64,000 nt of DNA from Stromatinia cepivora (GCA_014898415.1 RCTD01000003.1:1302001-1366000), one strand, 5' to 3'; shown: positions 1 to 15,025, counted from the stretch's first letter. The notes: a model not told the origin generated them from the sequence alone. Program-made: numbers and translations.

Positions 1-1806
1 ATTCGGAAAGATAAATTATTTTCTATTTATATAATAACAAATAACGATTTAATCGAAAAGATAAAAATTATGATTTAAATATATAAAGAATTGAATTATA
101 AGAATTTAGAATTATTATATATTAAAATATATAATTATTATTAATAAAATAGAATATATAAGGATATAAAAAATTGAATGATTTTTTACTTCGTTTACCA
201 ATTCAGATCATTCAAATAAACAAATAAATCAATGATTGCTATTTGAATTTTAAATATTTAATATAAAATTAATATAAATATTACAAAAATATTTAACAAT
301 TATAAATTCAAATGTTTTATTGTTTTATAAGAAAATTTGAATGATTAAATAAAAGCTAAAACTTTATGGAATACTATTTCAAAAATAATTATCAAATTCT
401 TTTATAAAATAAACAATCTATTATTATTATTTTTTTAAAGAAATCATTATGAATAAAGAATTTAAGAATAAAAATGCTATATTTGCTTATTACGAAAAAT
501 ATGAAATCAACAAAATCAAGATATTAGTTTATTATTCACAAATCAATAGAATAATAAAAAAAGATCATTATTTTATCACAGAAATATTTTCTCATTTATT
601 ATAAAAAAGATATAAATGATTTGAATAATTGGAAACAATATTATTTATTAATCATATTTTAATTTATAAATTGATAAACAAAATATTATTTGAATTGATT
701 TATAAATAGAAAGTTATATTGCTTTTTGAAATTATATATATAATTTGAAGGATTTTTAATTAAGAAAGTATATAACTTTAGAAAGATTTATTAATTATTA
801 AAATATAATAATTAAAAATATTAGATAAAGATATTAAAGAAATAATCTTTTGTAAATAATGCTATAAAGAAAATAATAAATTTTGATATAATCTTGATTG
901 CAAAATATTAAATAAGAATATTTGAATTGAAAATATAATTCTATATTATAATTTTTAATCAAAAATTGATATATTTTATAATACAAAACTTATTTTCAAA
1001 TAATACAGATTTTACAAAATAATAAAAAAGTTGGAAAATCTTTTTATATATATTTTTAAAGAAATAAATAATATTTTGTTTAATAAAATCTATATAAGTA
1101 TCTATTTCAAAAAATATATCTTATATTTAAATTTCTTTATAAATAATAATTCTAAAGATTTATATAAATAAATAAATCAAAAAAACTGAGTTTCTAAATA
1201 TTTATAATCTTTTAAATAAAAAATAACAAATAATCAAGAATTATTTTTTGCTCAATTATAAAATAATATAAAACCAAAAGAAAAAAAGTAAATACAATAA
1301 ATTGAAAAGAAATTGTTATTATAAACTTTTGATCACTAATTAAAAAATTTGATAAAAAAAGCTTTATAATCTTTAGAAAAGGAAAAGTATTTGAATTTTT
1401 TTTAAAAAAACTTATTATATTATCGATCTTGCTTTTGAATAATTTACAAACAATTCTTGAATAGTATTTAAATAATTCAATATTTCCTTTTTAAATTTGA
1501 TCTTTTTAATAATTTGATTTGAAATTATCAACTTTTTGTTTGTATTTATTTTATTATTTATATAAACTTTCATTTAAATTTTGATATAATATTTGAAGAA
1601 AAATTTAATTAAATTATAGCTTTCTGCTTTATTAATAATAATACCTTTTTTCTTGTTCGATACAAGAATCATTCCTTTAATAATGAAATCGAAGTATTTA
1701 TATTTATTGAAACTTTTAAAGTTAAGGAAAAATATAATATTTTTGAATAATGATTCAATTATTTTATAAGTATTATTAATCTTATTAAAGATTTTATGAG
1801 TGAAAT

Positions 1807-1976
1807 TGTGATACAACGGCCGAATAACTTGAGTATCTCTTAGAATTAAAAGCTATAAATCAAAAGGTAGAACTATATGATTATATATATACAGGCCAAA
1901 AGCTCATTTAATTTATTCGGGGAATACTATATTTCGATTAGGATTCGAATTGATTATATTATATGTATATGTAATA
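1807..1976 (-). repeat. LTR (left copy) of the 1.8-kb element
   Basis: This 170-bp repeat matches 3441-3610. Its outer start keeps TGTGATACAAC, while its inner half has lost most C and G relative to the partner. Confidence 0.85.
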
Positions 1977-3440
1977 TTATCCTCTTTTATATAAAAGTTT
2001 ATTTTGAATATTTTAAATGAATATTATAAAAGAATCCGAAAATAATTATAATTATAAATCATTAATTTTATTTATTAATTTGATTAAATATATAAATTCA
2101 ATAATATCTATTGTTTCCTTTATTTGATCAAAAAAAGTATATTTATCAATTATATTTTCTAAATATATTAAAATCTTTAATTTCTTTTTTATTCTTTTTT
2201 TATTTTATTTTGAATTTATATTATTATTATCCAAAGTAATTAGTGTAGAACGATTAGTTGGATCAAATGAATTATATATTTTATTATATGGATTTAAATG
2301 GTAAGTATGAATTCAATAGTATAGGGATTTATATTTTGTATATTTGTTTTCTTTATGAAAACAAGTTTGTTTTTGTGAAATGAATTCGGAAGTTTTTAAT
2401 CGTTGAAATCGAAAGGATATCTTTGATGGTGATATTAGGGTAAAATCGGAATCGAATATATTTAGGGTATGATTGATATTAGATATATTTATTAGATTAA
2501 AACGATTTTGAAAATAAGAATTAGGGTATTATAATATATAGGAAATGGAATTAGTAATTTTATTAGAAATGAAATTATTGATTGAATGAATAATTAATTG
2601 TTATATAATTTATACAAATTCAGAATAGGAATAGGGTAAACTGAATTGTTGAATAAATTGATTATATAAAATTGAATTGAGTTCATTATGGAAGATAAAT
2701 ATCTTATTCGAATTAAATCAATTTTGATTATAAACTTTATATAAGATCCTTTCGAATTTTATAATATAGATATATAACGAATCAATACTTTATTTCAAAA
2801 TATAAAAACGATCTTTAGTTTTTTGAATTTTGTTAGGGTTATTATAAATTCTAAAAAGTTGATTAAGGATTATATTGTAATCAAAGAGAGTGATTTGATT
2901 AATAAATAAAAATTATAGTAATATTATAATTTGAATTTAAAATTCAAGGTTAAAATAAATATAATAAAATTGAGTAATAGAATTACCGATTATAATATTA
3001 TTTATTTGAAGTTTAGTTTTGATTGAAGAAAGTTAGGTATTGAATTTTTATATATTTTCATTGAATTTTTTTGGATTGGGAAGGTAAGGTTTTGGAGTAG
3101 GGTTTGATCGAATTAGGAATAAAAAATATAGGAAAGCAATCTCTTTATATTGTTATATTATTTCGGTTTGTAATTCGTTAATTGTAGAATTGATTAATTT
3201 TATTATTAAAAAATGAAATAAAATCGAAGGGAATGCCATCTAAATATAAATACCTTCAAAAAACTATAAAGAATTCTTTCAAAAAGGATTTTAATAAAGA
3301 AAAGATAATTTTATAAATTGTATTATAAGTATATATATATAAATAAAAATATAAATATATATTTAGAACTTGTAGAATATATATAAGCTTAAATATATAT
3401 ATATATTATTCGATTTCTTATTTCAAGGAATTTTTAATAA

Positions 3441-3610
3441 TGTAATACAACGGCCGAATAATTTGAATATCTTTTAAAATTAAAAGCTACAAATCGAAAA
3501 GTAGAACTATATAATTATATATATATAGGCCGAAAGCTCACTTAGCCTATTCGAGGAATGCTGCATTCCGACTAGGGCTCGAATCGATCACGTTGTATAT
3601 ATACGTAACA
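3441..3610 (-). repeat. LTR (right copy) of the 1.8-kb element
   Basis: This 170-bp repeat matches 1807-1976. Its outer end keeps ATACGTAACA and several CpG-containing words that are decayed in the left copy. Confidence 0.85.
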
Positions 3611-6600
3611 GAAATAAAAGATCAAATCAAAAATCAGAAATTCTATAAAGCAATTGATCTTTTCAAACCCAATTATTTTGTTAAAAACAATAATACAATT
3701 CAATTTGTTGAATAATATTATAATAGAATTAAAGAAAATCTTAAAAATTTCAAAAGAATTTGAATAATTGTTTAAGGAAAAGTTTTCGTTTATTTTTGAT
3801 TGGAAAATATAAATTTAAATAATATTTTAATAAGAATGAATATAATTTATTATATTTTTTGTTTTAATCTTTAAATCCTTATAAAGTTTTTGAATAAATA
3901 TATAACCGAATATTTTATATAAAAAAGAAATAAGAAAACTAAAAAATATAATCTTATAGATTTCTATATTATATATAGATTCATTACAAAAGTTGATATA
4001 AAGAATAAAAAAGATTAAATATTTCTTTTTTATAATTTTATATAGAATTCTATCTTCAAAATTTATAGATTTATTTTCAATAATCTTAGATTTCTAAAAG
4101 AATATTATAAAAACGAAAACTTTTTTAAAACTCAATAAAAAAATAAATCTATCTATAAAATAATCATTACAGAAATTATTCTGATACTCTTCAATAATAA
4201 TAATAATAAAAAGGAATCTAATATTGAAAATCGATTAAAAATAATTATTATACTAAATATCCTTTGTATACGCCGATTTCTTTATTCCCAAATAATTATA
4301 TTAATTTTGAAGTTTGTAATCGTGAATATCAATAAATAAGAAAAGAAAAGTTATCATTTTGATCTTTCGAAAAAAGCTTTTTTTTATTTATCTATTCTGA
4401 ATAGATTTATATCTCATTATTATATAATTGATTATAATATTAAACTTATTTTAGATAATAATGATTCAACCTTTAATAATTTTAAAACAATCTTAAATTC
4501 TTTATAAAAATTGAAAAACTGTTTTTACAATTTAGATTATCAATTTGAAAAAGGATAATATTCTTTAATAAATAACGAATATATTATTGATCAAATAAAA
4601 TAAAAAGTTGTTATATTACTAGAAAAACAAATCATTACAAATACTCTATATATATATTATTTATATACTTTAATAAAACTTTTTAATTTAAAATCGAAGT
4701 ATATTTTGGCTAAAGAATTATAAAACAAATTGATTATTATTATCAAAAATTGAAAGCGTATTAATGAAATAAGATTAATAAGGGCATTCTATTTTTGGTT
4801 CTATTTGCATCAATCCTTAATTCTGGAATAATCAAAGCAAATTTTTGATCCTAATTGATTCGATTTAATAAAAAGTTTTTATTCCCTTAATTCTAACAAA
4901 AATTTTAAAAATAATCTTTTTCTATTAGGATTATCAAATAAAGAATTCTTTGAGAATCAATTTATTCTATATATTCTTTTATTTTAATATATTTTCAAAA
5001 AAATAAATAAATTCGATTTGCGAAATATTTATAAAGATATTTTCACTATCTACAAATAACATTTCCACAGAATCTTTAAAGGAAACTTATTCCTAAATTA
5101 CTATTTTTCGATTATTCAATTCCTTTTAAAATACAATTCTATATTATAATATATTATTATTTATATTCAAAAGAATAAAGAATTCCGTTTTATATTAATA
5201 CTTTTATTTATATTATATTTTCTTAAATATAATAAGAAATTTAATCTTTATTATTCTTTCTTTAATCTTTTCTATCTAATTTTTAAAGATAAACAAAAAA
5301 AAAACTTCAAAAAGAATAATTATTATAATTAACCTTTTTAAATCAAAGAAATCGATTAAAAACTTCTATAAAAAACATCAAATCCTTATTTTTTATAAAT
5401 TAAATAATAATAATAATTTAATTCAGGAATTTTTAAAAAAGTATTCTTTTATTTATCAATTATAATATAATCTTAATTGAATAATAAAGAAGAAAGTTTT
5501 CCAGAAGGTTAAATAAAAGAATCAATTTCGTTAAAGAACCCTAATTAAATCTAAATCTTGAATAATTGTAATATAATTAGATATCATTTTGAAATATATT
5601 GGTTTTCCTGGATCCTATAAATCGATTTTGGTATTAATCTTTTATTTAATTATAATTTCAAACAAAAAGAATATAAACAATAATAACTTTTATAAAAGTT
5701 TTCAAAGATCTCTTTAAAATCAGATTATTCTTTTTAAGTTCAACGAATTTAATAAAAAAGATCTTTATATCTTCTAACTCTTTTTTTTTAATATCAATTT
5801 TGTTTTACAAGATTATCTTTTTATAACTCTTTTAAAATATTTATTTTAGGATTTTAATATTATTAAAAGAATAACAAATAGATTATTCGAAATTAATAAT
5901 AATAAATTCGAATTTTAATATAAACAATAATATAATTTTATAATAACAAATCTGATTATTTAATTTGAAGTATTTTAAGATAAGGAAAAGCAATAAAGAG
6001 ATCGATCATTATTTGTAGATTATAATATATTTTTATAAAAACAAGAAGCTTTTTATAATAAGGATTTCGAAGATAATGAATTCCTTGATAAAGAAAACGC
6101 TGATAATTGGGAGATTGTGAATTTAATTGATAGAAAATCCTTTATTAAGAAACCTCAATTTATATCAAAAAAGTTTATTAGAAAAAGAAAAGAAATTACA
6201 AAATGAAAACCAATTTAAAATTAATTTTCAATATTATCCAGTTCTTCTGAAGTAATTTAATCTTCAAAATTTCTAATTGGATTTTTTGGAATACAAAATA
6301 TTGTTTCAGTTTTTAATATAGATTATAAATCAGATAAAGAATAGATAAATCGTTTTTCAACAAAAAAGTCTTTTACAAAATCTAATAATAAAAGAAAGAA
6401 TTATCTTTTCAATATTAAACAAAAACTTATAATACTAAAAGTCTTTATTCGTTATTCAAATTATATTCAAGAATTATCAAAAAGTTCGATTATAAATACG
6501 AAATCTGTTACAAGATATCCAATTAAATATTCAAGAAAGATTAGAGATAAAAGGGATAATAAGGATACTTCTCAGAAACTTGAAACTTTTATTGAATTTG

Positions 6601-6630
6601 GTAAAGAAGCGATAAAAGCAGATTTGGATT

Positions 6631-7100
6631 AATAAGAATTTAGAATATACTGTTTTTTTAAGATAATTTTAAAAATTCTTTATCATTTTAATTTGCTAAT
6701 ATTCTAATTGATTTTTTTTAGCTTAATTATCTTTTGATTTTTTTGGTTTTTACCTTTTGTAATTATCCTAAGGTTAAATAGAATATATATTCCAAAAAGG
6801 GGAAGAGTATAAGAAAGTTGGGATATCAAGGTTTAATATATAGCTAATTCATAATTATATAATTATATGATTCTTTGTAATTAGATATAAAAAAAGACTC
6901 TACTCTTTTTTCTTTAAAAGAAATTAATTGTTTTTCTACTAATCTTTTTGTATCCTATTTATATACAATCCAAACTATTGTTTAAATCTAATAATTTTAC
7001 TATTTGAAATCTTTACAATATAATCTGATCAATTTCAATTCCTATTTCCCCTTATAATGTGCTATCGGGACACATGTATCTCGACCTACCTCTTTCACAA
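6631..7100. other. AT-rich junction, no gene seen
   Basis: This segment lies between the end of the plus-strand relic and the Copia integrase relic. A GC-richer island at about 7,040-7,110 may be the edge of a further repeat, but I see no partner copy in the window. Confidence 0.3.
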
Positions 7101-9245
7101 TATATATAGATTTATATATTCTAAAATAATCCCATGATTTTTGATGAAAATAAACCATTTATTTGAAAGAAATTCTAAAGTATTATTTAGCCTTAATATT
7201 TTAATATTAGTATTAAATTGAGTTTTAATTTGATTATAAAACTCTATTAAAATATTATAAACTTGTAATTTAAATTTAATAGGATATATCCAAATAGCTT
7301 TAATAGTTTATTCTATAAAGGTTAAAAAGTATTTTTCATTTTTAATCCCTATAGTTCGAAAAAGCCCAATAATATCTAGACTGAATTTTCGAATTTATTC
7401 GATATATCGGGAATATCAAAAGGTTTTCGATTTATTATTTGATGAAATTTGCCGAATTTATATAATTCGCATATATTTAAATTAGATATATTATTTTCTG
7501 ATTTAATATTCAAGGATTTAATTAAATAATTCTTATTAATGTGATCTAATCTTTTGTATATTAAATTTAAATCGATTTCATTGACTAATAACTCTGATTT
7601 TTAAAATTCAGAATTATTTTTAATATTAATGCTTTTGATATATTTAGAATTTATTTTAAAATCTAAATAATAGGTATTATTGATTTAGGAAGTTATAGTT
7701 TTGATATTATACCTTTTATGGATTAGATTGATTTTATTTCCTGATAGTATAATATAATTAGCCTAACCCTTAATAGTTATTTTATTTAAACTAATTAAAA
7801 TTGTAATTAATTTTGGTATATAATATATCCCTTGAATAATAACTTTTGAATTATTATTAATAATAATTAGAATATCATTTATTTCTTTGATTGAAGTATT
7901 TTCATTATTGGCTATAATGATATAATGATTTTTCAATGATTTATAATTAATAAACTATTCCTTATTAAAGTAATAATATTCTATAATTCCTGAATCTAAT
8001 ATGAATTTGTATTTCGAAATATTGATTGAATTAGCTAGTCTAATATTGTGATTTACAATCATTAATTGTTTGTTTGAAAAAGGGTTCTTTTTATTCGAAT
8101 TATTATTCGAATCAGAATTGGATTGCTTATTATTATTACTCTTATTATTCTTTAATTCAGAGTATTTAATAAAGCATTTAGATTCTAAATGACCCTTTTT
8201 CCAGCAATGACTACAATAAGGAATTTTATTATTATTATTTTTAAAACTAGCCTTATTTGCATTGAAATCTATATTAGATTTCATTCTAGCCTCTTCGAAT
8301 ATTAATTCAGAAAATAAATTATCTAAATCAATATTATTATTATTATTAGCTAATTCTTTAGCTAATTCTTCGTATTTTCGAGAAGCAAAGTTATCGAATG
8401 AACTAAATAGGCCTCTAAAAAGGAATTATACAATAAAAGCTTTCGGAATTTCGTATTTCATCGATTTTAAATAATTATATGACAATTGAATAGAATTAAT
8501 ATATTCATCTATTCTATTAGAATTATTATAATTAGATTCTATTAATTTATTTAGATATCTCCCCATTAATTCTAAAGATGATTTTCCAAATATTTTATTA
8601 ATAGATTCCTAAAGGGTTTTAGCCGAATTTTTGTCTTTAAATCTTTCGATTAATTAGAAGCTAATTATAGATTTAATAGCTCCTAAAACCCTTTTTTTCA
8701 TTTCGAAGATATTCAGAAATTCTTTTATTAAATCTAATAACCAATTCAAGACTATAAGGTTCTTTTTTTTCATTAATATATAATGATTTATTTGAAGAAA
8801 TTTCGGAATCATCGATATAAGGTATAAAACCATTAATTTCAAAATATAATTTAACCTTATTTATCTATTCAATATAATTGGACCTCCCTTTTAAGGGTTC
8901 TCCTTTAAAATTTATACCGGAAGCCATTTTTAAGCTTTTATATATAAGCTATATAGACTTTTAATCTAATATAAAATTAATACTAATTTTGATGAATTTA
9001 ATATTAAAATTTTGAATGAATTTCGATTATAATTCGAATTAATATCGAAATTAATTCGATTAAAAATTATAAACTAGCTATTTCTTAAATTAGATCTTTA
9101 TTTTAAACTATATAAAATAAAGCCTAATTAAACTAGAATACCTTGATATAAAGAAATTGATATATCACCCGCTATAAATAACATATAACTTAAATATATC
9201 ATCTAGGGACCTAATTTTATTCGCTCAATTAGATTTAGTTTCAGG
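7100..9245 (-). mobile_element. Copia-type retrotransposon relic: gag, protease and part of integrase
   Basis: Reading on the minus strand, gag starts at 8927 with MASGINFKGEPLKGRSNYIE, the typical opening of fungal Copia gag. A CCHC zinc knuckle (CSHCWKKGHLESKC, near 8,155-8,200) follows, then a protease motif LDSG (near 7,990). The GAG-pre-integrase region (near 7,380-7,560) reads KRLDHIN ... CELYKFGKFH, in which one Cys and one His of the HHCC site are lost. An integrase core trace follows to about 7,100 (NHGIILE). Reverse transcriptase and RNase H are absent, so the element is truncated. Stops are of the RIP type. The 5' leader appears interrupted at 9245 by the Gypsy element; its far side would resume at 28,177. 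Confidence 0.8.
7955..8284 (-). pseudogene. Copia gag C-terminus with zinc knuckle and protease start
   Basis: This open stretch of 109 residues carries the CX2CX4HX4C knuckle of retroviral-type nucleocapsid, an Asn/Ser-rich linker, and LDSG, the active-site motif of the Copia aspartic protease. It is the best preserved coding piece of this relic. Confidence 0.8.
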
Positions 9246-9527
9246 TGTGACGTATAAGAGTCGTAGTAGAGCTGAATAAACAGGGTCAATTATATTCTTT
9301 AGAATCTACAATTGAAGAATTATGATTTGTAAGGAGCGATTAGATATATATATATAAATACTCATTTGTGAGTTATAGGGTTATATATATATATTATTAG
9401 AATTATTATTTTATTATATTAAATTGTATAATTCGTAATATATATATATGGATGATCAGTTTATTAATTAATATAAAAGATAAAGAGCATTATATAATTA
9501 ACCTTTTATAATTCACGATTTGTAATA
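9246..9527 (-). repeat. Gypsy 3' LTR (left copy)
   Basis: This repeat is about 282 bp and matches 19647-19818 joined to 28082-28171, apart from one internal length difference of about 20 bp in a TA-rich run. Confidence 0.8.
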
Positions 9528-11389
9528 CTATCTTTTCCTTCGGAAAAGCTCGCTTTCAAATGTTTTATTCCTTTATTTTATTATTATTTCATCGAAAACC
9601 AAATTTTGTAAAGATTCATAAACTCTAAATCAATTAGATTGGTCATTTTGGTTGATTTGATCAATTTACTGGAAATTGATCAAATTAACCAAAATAATTG
9701 ACCAAATTAATTAAAATGATAAATGAATTGACCAAATTGATCAAATCGTTCATCAATTGATTAAATTAATATTAATTCGTATTCTCTTTAATATAAAAAA
9801 CCTTTAAAAGGAAAAAGTTTCAATAAAAAAGAAAAGAGGGTTGAATTATAGTATAATGATGATAGATGATTAATATAATCAATTCCGAAATCGACCAAAT
9901 TGACCAATTAATTGATCAAATCAACCAAATTGAACGAAATCGACAGCGGTAACATCACATTTCGTTTTTATCATATTCAAACTTCCCTTTTGTATAATTT
10001 TTGAAATAATTATAGACATAAATTTTTTGAAATATATTATCTTTATATTATCTTGATGATAACAGCTCATCTATTATATAAAGCTTGGATTATATATATA
10101 TACGATCAAATTCCTTCGAATTTATATAGGTTTTCGATTCTTTTATAATTATATATATATATATATATTATTATAAAATCATAATATCTAATCTACTGAA
10201 TTAAAGAATACTTTTCTTTTCCTTGATTTTATAAATGAATTATTATTTATATAATTATAATTATTCTTTCTATTTTTATAAAGTTTTATTCAATCAATTA
10301 ATTGATTAAAAAAACCAGATAATATTAAATTGATTAAATAAAAATCATATAAAAGATATAATGATATTTTAAAATCAGAAACAAAATATTAAATAAAATC
10401 AATATCATTATTAAACTACAAAACTTTATATAATAGGGTTTTTTGTATTTTCTTTATTATTAAAATTTTCTTTATTTTTTATTCCGAATTATTAATTATA
10501 TTAATAGATAAAGATAATTTAAATATTTAATTAGAAAAAGGATTGTTATATACCTTATATAATCGATCTAAAAGGAAAACAAAATGAATTTTTATTATAA
10601 TCAGGAATTCGAATTTGAAAGAGTTCCTAGATCGATTAATGATTTTGAATCTTCTTTGAATTGAGAAATCCAACTTTTTGAATAGTTTTTGAATAAAATA
10701 ACTCTTTATATTAAGCTATATATAATTTTTGATATCGAAATTGATTTTATATCAATAAATATTTATAGATTTCGATATTTTGATTTAAATATATAATAAA
10801 CCTTTTTTTGTTTATACAAAAATCAATTTATTATATTTTATATATATATAAATATTATATATATTTATATTGTTTATTAGTTTAATAATATTTTCTTTTT
10901 ATTTTTATATATGTTTCGATATATATTTGTGTATAGGGTTTTGTAGGGTGTAAATCCTTTTAAAGAGTTGTATAAAAGAATAAATTGTATATAATCTATT
11001 ATAAATAGGAATTCTGATTAATTGTTTTAATAATAATTAATAAATAGTTTTAATTATTATTAAAGGTATTAATTATAGATTTTAATTTGATTATCGATTT
11101 GAGAATAGTGAATAATGGATAATTTAAGATCGATTTTTAGGATTTGGCTGAATTCCTTTTAGAATTATAATATAAATTGAAAATTGTGATTTAATATTAT
11201 AATATTAAAGGAATTATAATATTGATATATATAATAAAGATATAATTATATTTAAATTTAAATATCAATTGATTTATAATAAAATATAAAAATAATTTGC
11301 TTTATTAATTGATCAATAATAACTAAAATATTATTATATTTATATTTATTTTTATTAAAACTATAATAATTTATAATAATATATTATTA

Positions 11390-12960
11390 TATTTAATTAA
11401 AAATCGGAAATGGATATAATAAATCAGGAGTATAATTATATAGAATAGAATTGTATTTGTAAATATAACAATTGTATATATATCTAATTATAATATTGTA
11501 TATTTTAAATTAATAATATTATTGAAATAATAAAAAATAGATTTTGTTTATATTAAAATAAATAATGGACATAGAATTATAGATTTTATAAATTAAATAA
11601 ATTCGAAGGTTATTGATATTAGGTATTATTAAATGATTATTATAAAACAAAAGATTATTTTGGAATAATATATATTTATAATTTTGGATAATTTATATTC
11701 TAAATATTAATAAATTATTTATAATTTTATTTGCTTTGATAATATAATTAATCAAATTAAATCGAAGACTGATTTTATTTAAATTAATATTAATAATTGT
11801 TGTTTTATTTAAATAATATTTTTATAAATTTTTTTTTATGATTTTGATATCAATTTGATTATTTTTAATAAATTGCTGGAGGCGATTTTTCTTTTTGATA
11901 TAATTCTAAAAATCCAATTTGTTGATTCAATAAATTAAAATATTGGCGAAAAAGTTATTTTTTTTTAGGGCGATATATAATAATAAAATTATAATTGATT
12001 AAAACTTTTGTTAGTAAATTTATCGAATATTGAAAGTTTTGATAATTATGAAATATTCGAAAGCTTTATAATCAATATAAATCTTGATTTTATATAATGA
12101 ATTAATGAATTCTGTTTTCTAATAATTAAGAAATCGAATAATTAATAATATTTCTTTATTATAAATTTTGTAATTCAATTTAATAATAATCATAATTTTA
12201 AAGAAATAAATTATAGATAATCAATCTTCGCTATATTATTGTAATAATATATTAGTAATTATTTTATTAGATATATTTATTTCAAATATATAAGGAAATC
12301 GATAATTATAATATTATAGGAATAAAATGGAGATAAACTTTTTCTTTAAGATATTAAATATATTTTGGTATACTTTATTGAATATAAACTTAATATTTGT
12401 TTTAATGAATTTATTAAAAGATTTCATTATTATATTATAATCTTTAATAAATTATCAATAAAAATTATAAAAACCGAAAAATAATTGAATCCTTTTTATT
12501 ATTATCAGAAAAGTCCAATTCTCAATTATTTTAATCTTTTCAAAATCTATTTTTATTTCTTTAATAAAGATAATAAAGTTCAAATATTTGATATATATAA
12601 TATTAAATTTATATTTCTTAAGATTTGCTTATAAATTAATAATTTCTAACTATTTAAGAATTAATTTAATATAAATTTAATACTCTTCTCTATTTTCAAA
12701 ATAGATTAGAATATTATTAAAATATATTATATAAAAGATATTTAAATAATCGAATAGAATATCATTTATATAATATTAATAGATTATAAAATCATTTATT
12801 AATCCGAATAATATGATTTTATATTTATATAATTTATATTGAATTTGAAAGATAATATATTTTTCTGAAACAGAATTTATTTTTATATAATAGAAAACTT
12901 AATGAATATCGAATTTAGTAAAAATCTTAATATTGGAAAATCAAAAAAGCGTTTTGTTAA
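11390..12960 (-). pseudogene. Gypsy pol relic: reverse transcriptase, RNase H, integrase
   Basis: On the minus strand near 12,820-12,680 the translation reads ILFGLIND ... INDILFDYLNIF ... YFNNILIY. This is the Gypsy FGLTNAP ... YLDDILIY reverse-transcriptase block with both catalytic Asp turned to Asn, a G-to-A change. Near 12,080-11,880 a DYKAFEYF ... FNIRQ stretch corresponds to the RNase H DHKALEYF ... LTRRQARW block. Near 11,490-11,390 YNCYIYKYNS ... YTPDLLYPFP matches the C-x2-C end of the integrase zinc domain and the segment after it. Many stops and shifts make it non-functional. Confidence 0.75.
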
Positions 12961-15025
12961 TCAAAGAAAGGGGATATTGATCTTTATATATTAAAGAATT
13001 CAATAATCTGAAATCTATACAAAATCTTAAATTATTATTAGATTTCTTAATAAATAAAATAGATATAATATAAAAGATTTAATTAAATTCAATAAAATCT
13101 TTACTAAAATTATCCATAATATATTCTTTAATAATTTCCAATTATTTCAAAGATATTTTATAAAATAGATTATAATATAAAATTTTTTCTTTTTTGTTTT
13201 TCAATATGATTTTATAATTATAAGATTAATTAAAAGATAAGATATTTGATTTATATTTGAAAAAAATTTAATAATATTATTGATATTTAAATAGCATTTT
13301 AAATTCTAAATTGATTTCGGTTAATACTTGATTGAATTTTTTTCGAATTTTTATATTTTTGAATTCGATTAAAATAATCAATATTTTTTTTTATATATTA
13401 TTTGTTTTATTAGAAATCTATTATATTATCGAATTTTTTTAAAGTAATAATAAAGAATTCAATTTGTTTATCTTTTTATATTTTAATTAGAATTTATTGG
13501 ATTTGAATATATATAAATCAAGGATCTCGGATAATATATAGGAAAAGTATCTACAAATCCACAATGATGATATAATTAATTGAAAAAAAATGGATTGAAT
13601 TTTGAAGAGAATTAGGGCTTCTTTTTTTCAATAAGAATCTATATTGTATTTATATTTAAAGGTTTTTATTGTATATTATCAATTATAATTGATCTATTTA
13701 ATTGTAAATCTTTTCAATTTTAATATTCTTCGAATTAATCATTTTGTTGATCAGTATTTTGTTAGATTAATCGATCGATTTTCTATTTGCAAAAGGATAA
13801 TTAAATAACAAAAAAATTGTTTAAATAGAAAATGATATAGGATCTCTTTTTAGATTATTCGAGATATCGATTAAAGTAATCAAGTTTTATTTGAATCTTT
13901 GATAATCAAAGTTTACTTAAAATAATATTATAATTCTTTAATTTAATAATAAGGAAAAAAAACAAAAGATTATTTATAATCATTAATTATTAAATTAAAG
14001 AATATAAAATAAATAATAATATAATCTTATATATTATTATATTCTTTAATTTTAATTAAAGTTTTAAACAATATAACTCTTAATTTAAATATAAAAAATA
14101 AACAAATAAAGAATATAATATTAATAAAAACGAATTCATTTACTCCAAAATCAATGAATACTCTTAATTGATAAATATAACCATTTTTCGAAAGATTATA
14201 AAAAAGAATGAATACTTTTTTTTTTATAAATTTTATTAAATTAAGAAATCTTATATTCTATATAATATTTAAAATGGAAACAAAGTTTAAATATTTGATT
14301 TTAAATATTTTTCTTTTTTTAATTGAGTATTCTATATAGCTTTAATTATAACTTTTAAATTAAAATCTTTTTCGATATTCTGATATTGTTCGAATTCTTC
14401 TGCTTTTTTTGATATTGTTTCAATTTCATTGAGATTATCGATATAAAATATCGATATATATATTACTTCAGAAAAGGAAGAAAACGATAAGTATTTAAAA
14501 TTCGAATAATTATTGAATATAATAGAGTTTATATATCTAGAAAAAATATTCCGAAATAGAAACAATTTCGGGAATATAAAGGTTTCAAAATTAGAGTTGT
14601 TAGAATTCCAAAAGAATTATAAGGGATTTATAATAATTGTTGATTTACAAATAATTATAAAGGTATTTTGTTTAATATAATATTAGTTTTGTTTTTGTAA
14701 TAAAACTTTATTTTGATTTATTTTAATAAATATATTTATAAATTCTTTTATAGTTTTATAATTCTTGATAGATATTGTTATTATTTGTAAAAGAAAATCA
14801 GAAATCTTTTATTCGAAATCTTTAAATAGGATTTTATCATCAATAATCTTTATTTGAATAATAAATAATCTGAACTTTCTATATTATTCTAGAAAATTGT
14901 TATATCGAATTATATTAAGTATAATCTATATTTCGTATTGAAAGCGAATATTATTGATTTTGATCGGGTTCCAATAGATCGTTATAAACTATTTAATCAA
15001 TTCGAGTATTATAAATCAAGGCATT

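Larger units (their letters stand above)
1807..3610 (-). mobile_element. Complete small non-coding LTR element (TRIM-like), 1.8 kb
   Basis: Two 170-bp direct repeats (1807-1976 and 3441-3610) bound a 1,464-bp interior without any usable reading frame. Both repeats start TGTRATACAACGGCC and end GTAAYA. The element is flanked by a perfect 5-bp duplication GAAAT (1802-1806 and 3611-3615). A purine-rich stretch (AAAAGAGGATAA on the minus strand) abuts the left LTR, so the element is probably minus-oriented. With no gag or pol it must have been mobilised by another element's enzymes. The family is not recognised. Confidence 0.85.
449..6630 (+). pseudogene. Long eroded reading frame of unknown family, split by an LTR element
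   Basis: An ATG at 449 opens a frame that can be followed, with shifts, to about 6,630. It is broken mainly by TAA/TAG where CAA/CAG would fit and TGA where TGG would fit, the pattern expected of RIP. A stretch near 850-900 reads as a C-x2-C-like motif followed by DC. The frame runs into the LTR element at 1807; when the element and one copy of its target duplication are removed, the frame continues unbroken into 3616 onwards (KDFMSEI then KDQIKNQ). The tail near 6,480-6,630 is rich in charged residues. I do not recognise the family. The size (over 4 kb without the insertion) would suit a large transposon-borne or subtelomeric gene, but no helicase or transposase motif is visible. That it is one single gene is inference; frame continuity at the insertion is seen. 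Confidence 0.45.

Noticed and set aside
3570..3600. GGGCTCGAATCGATC, resembling a tRNA B box
   Set aside because: It is inside an LTR and has no A box or cloverleaf around it.
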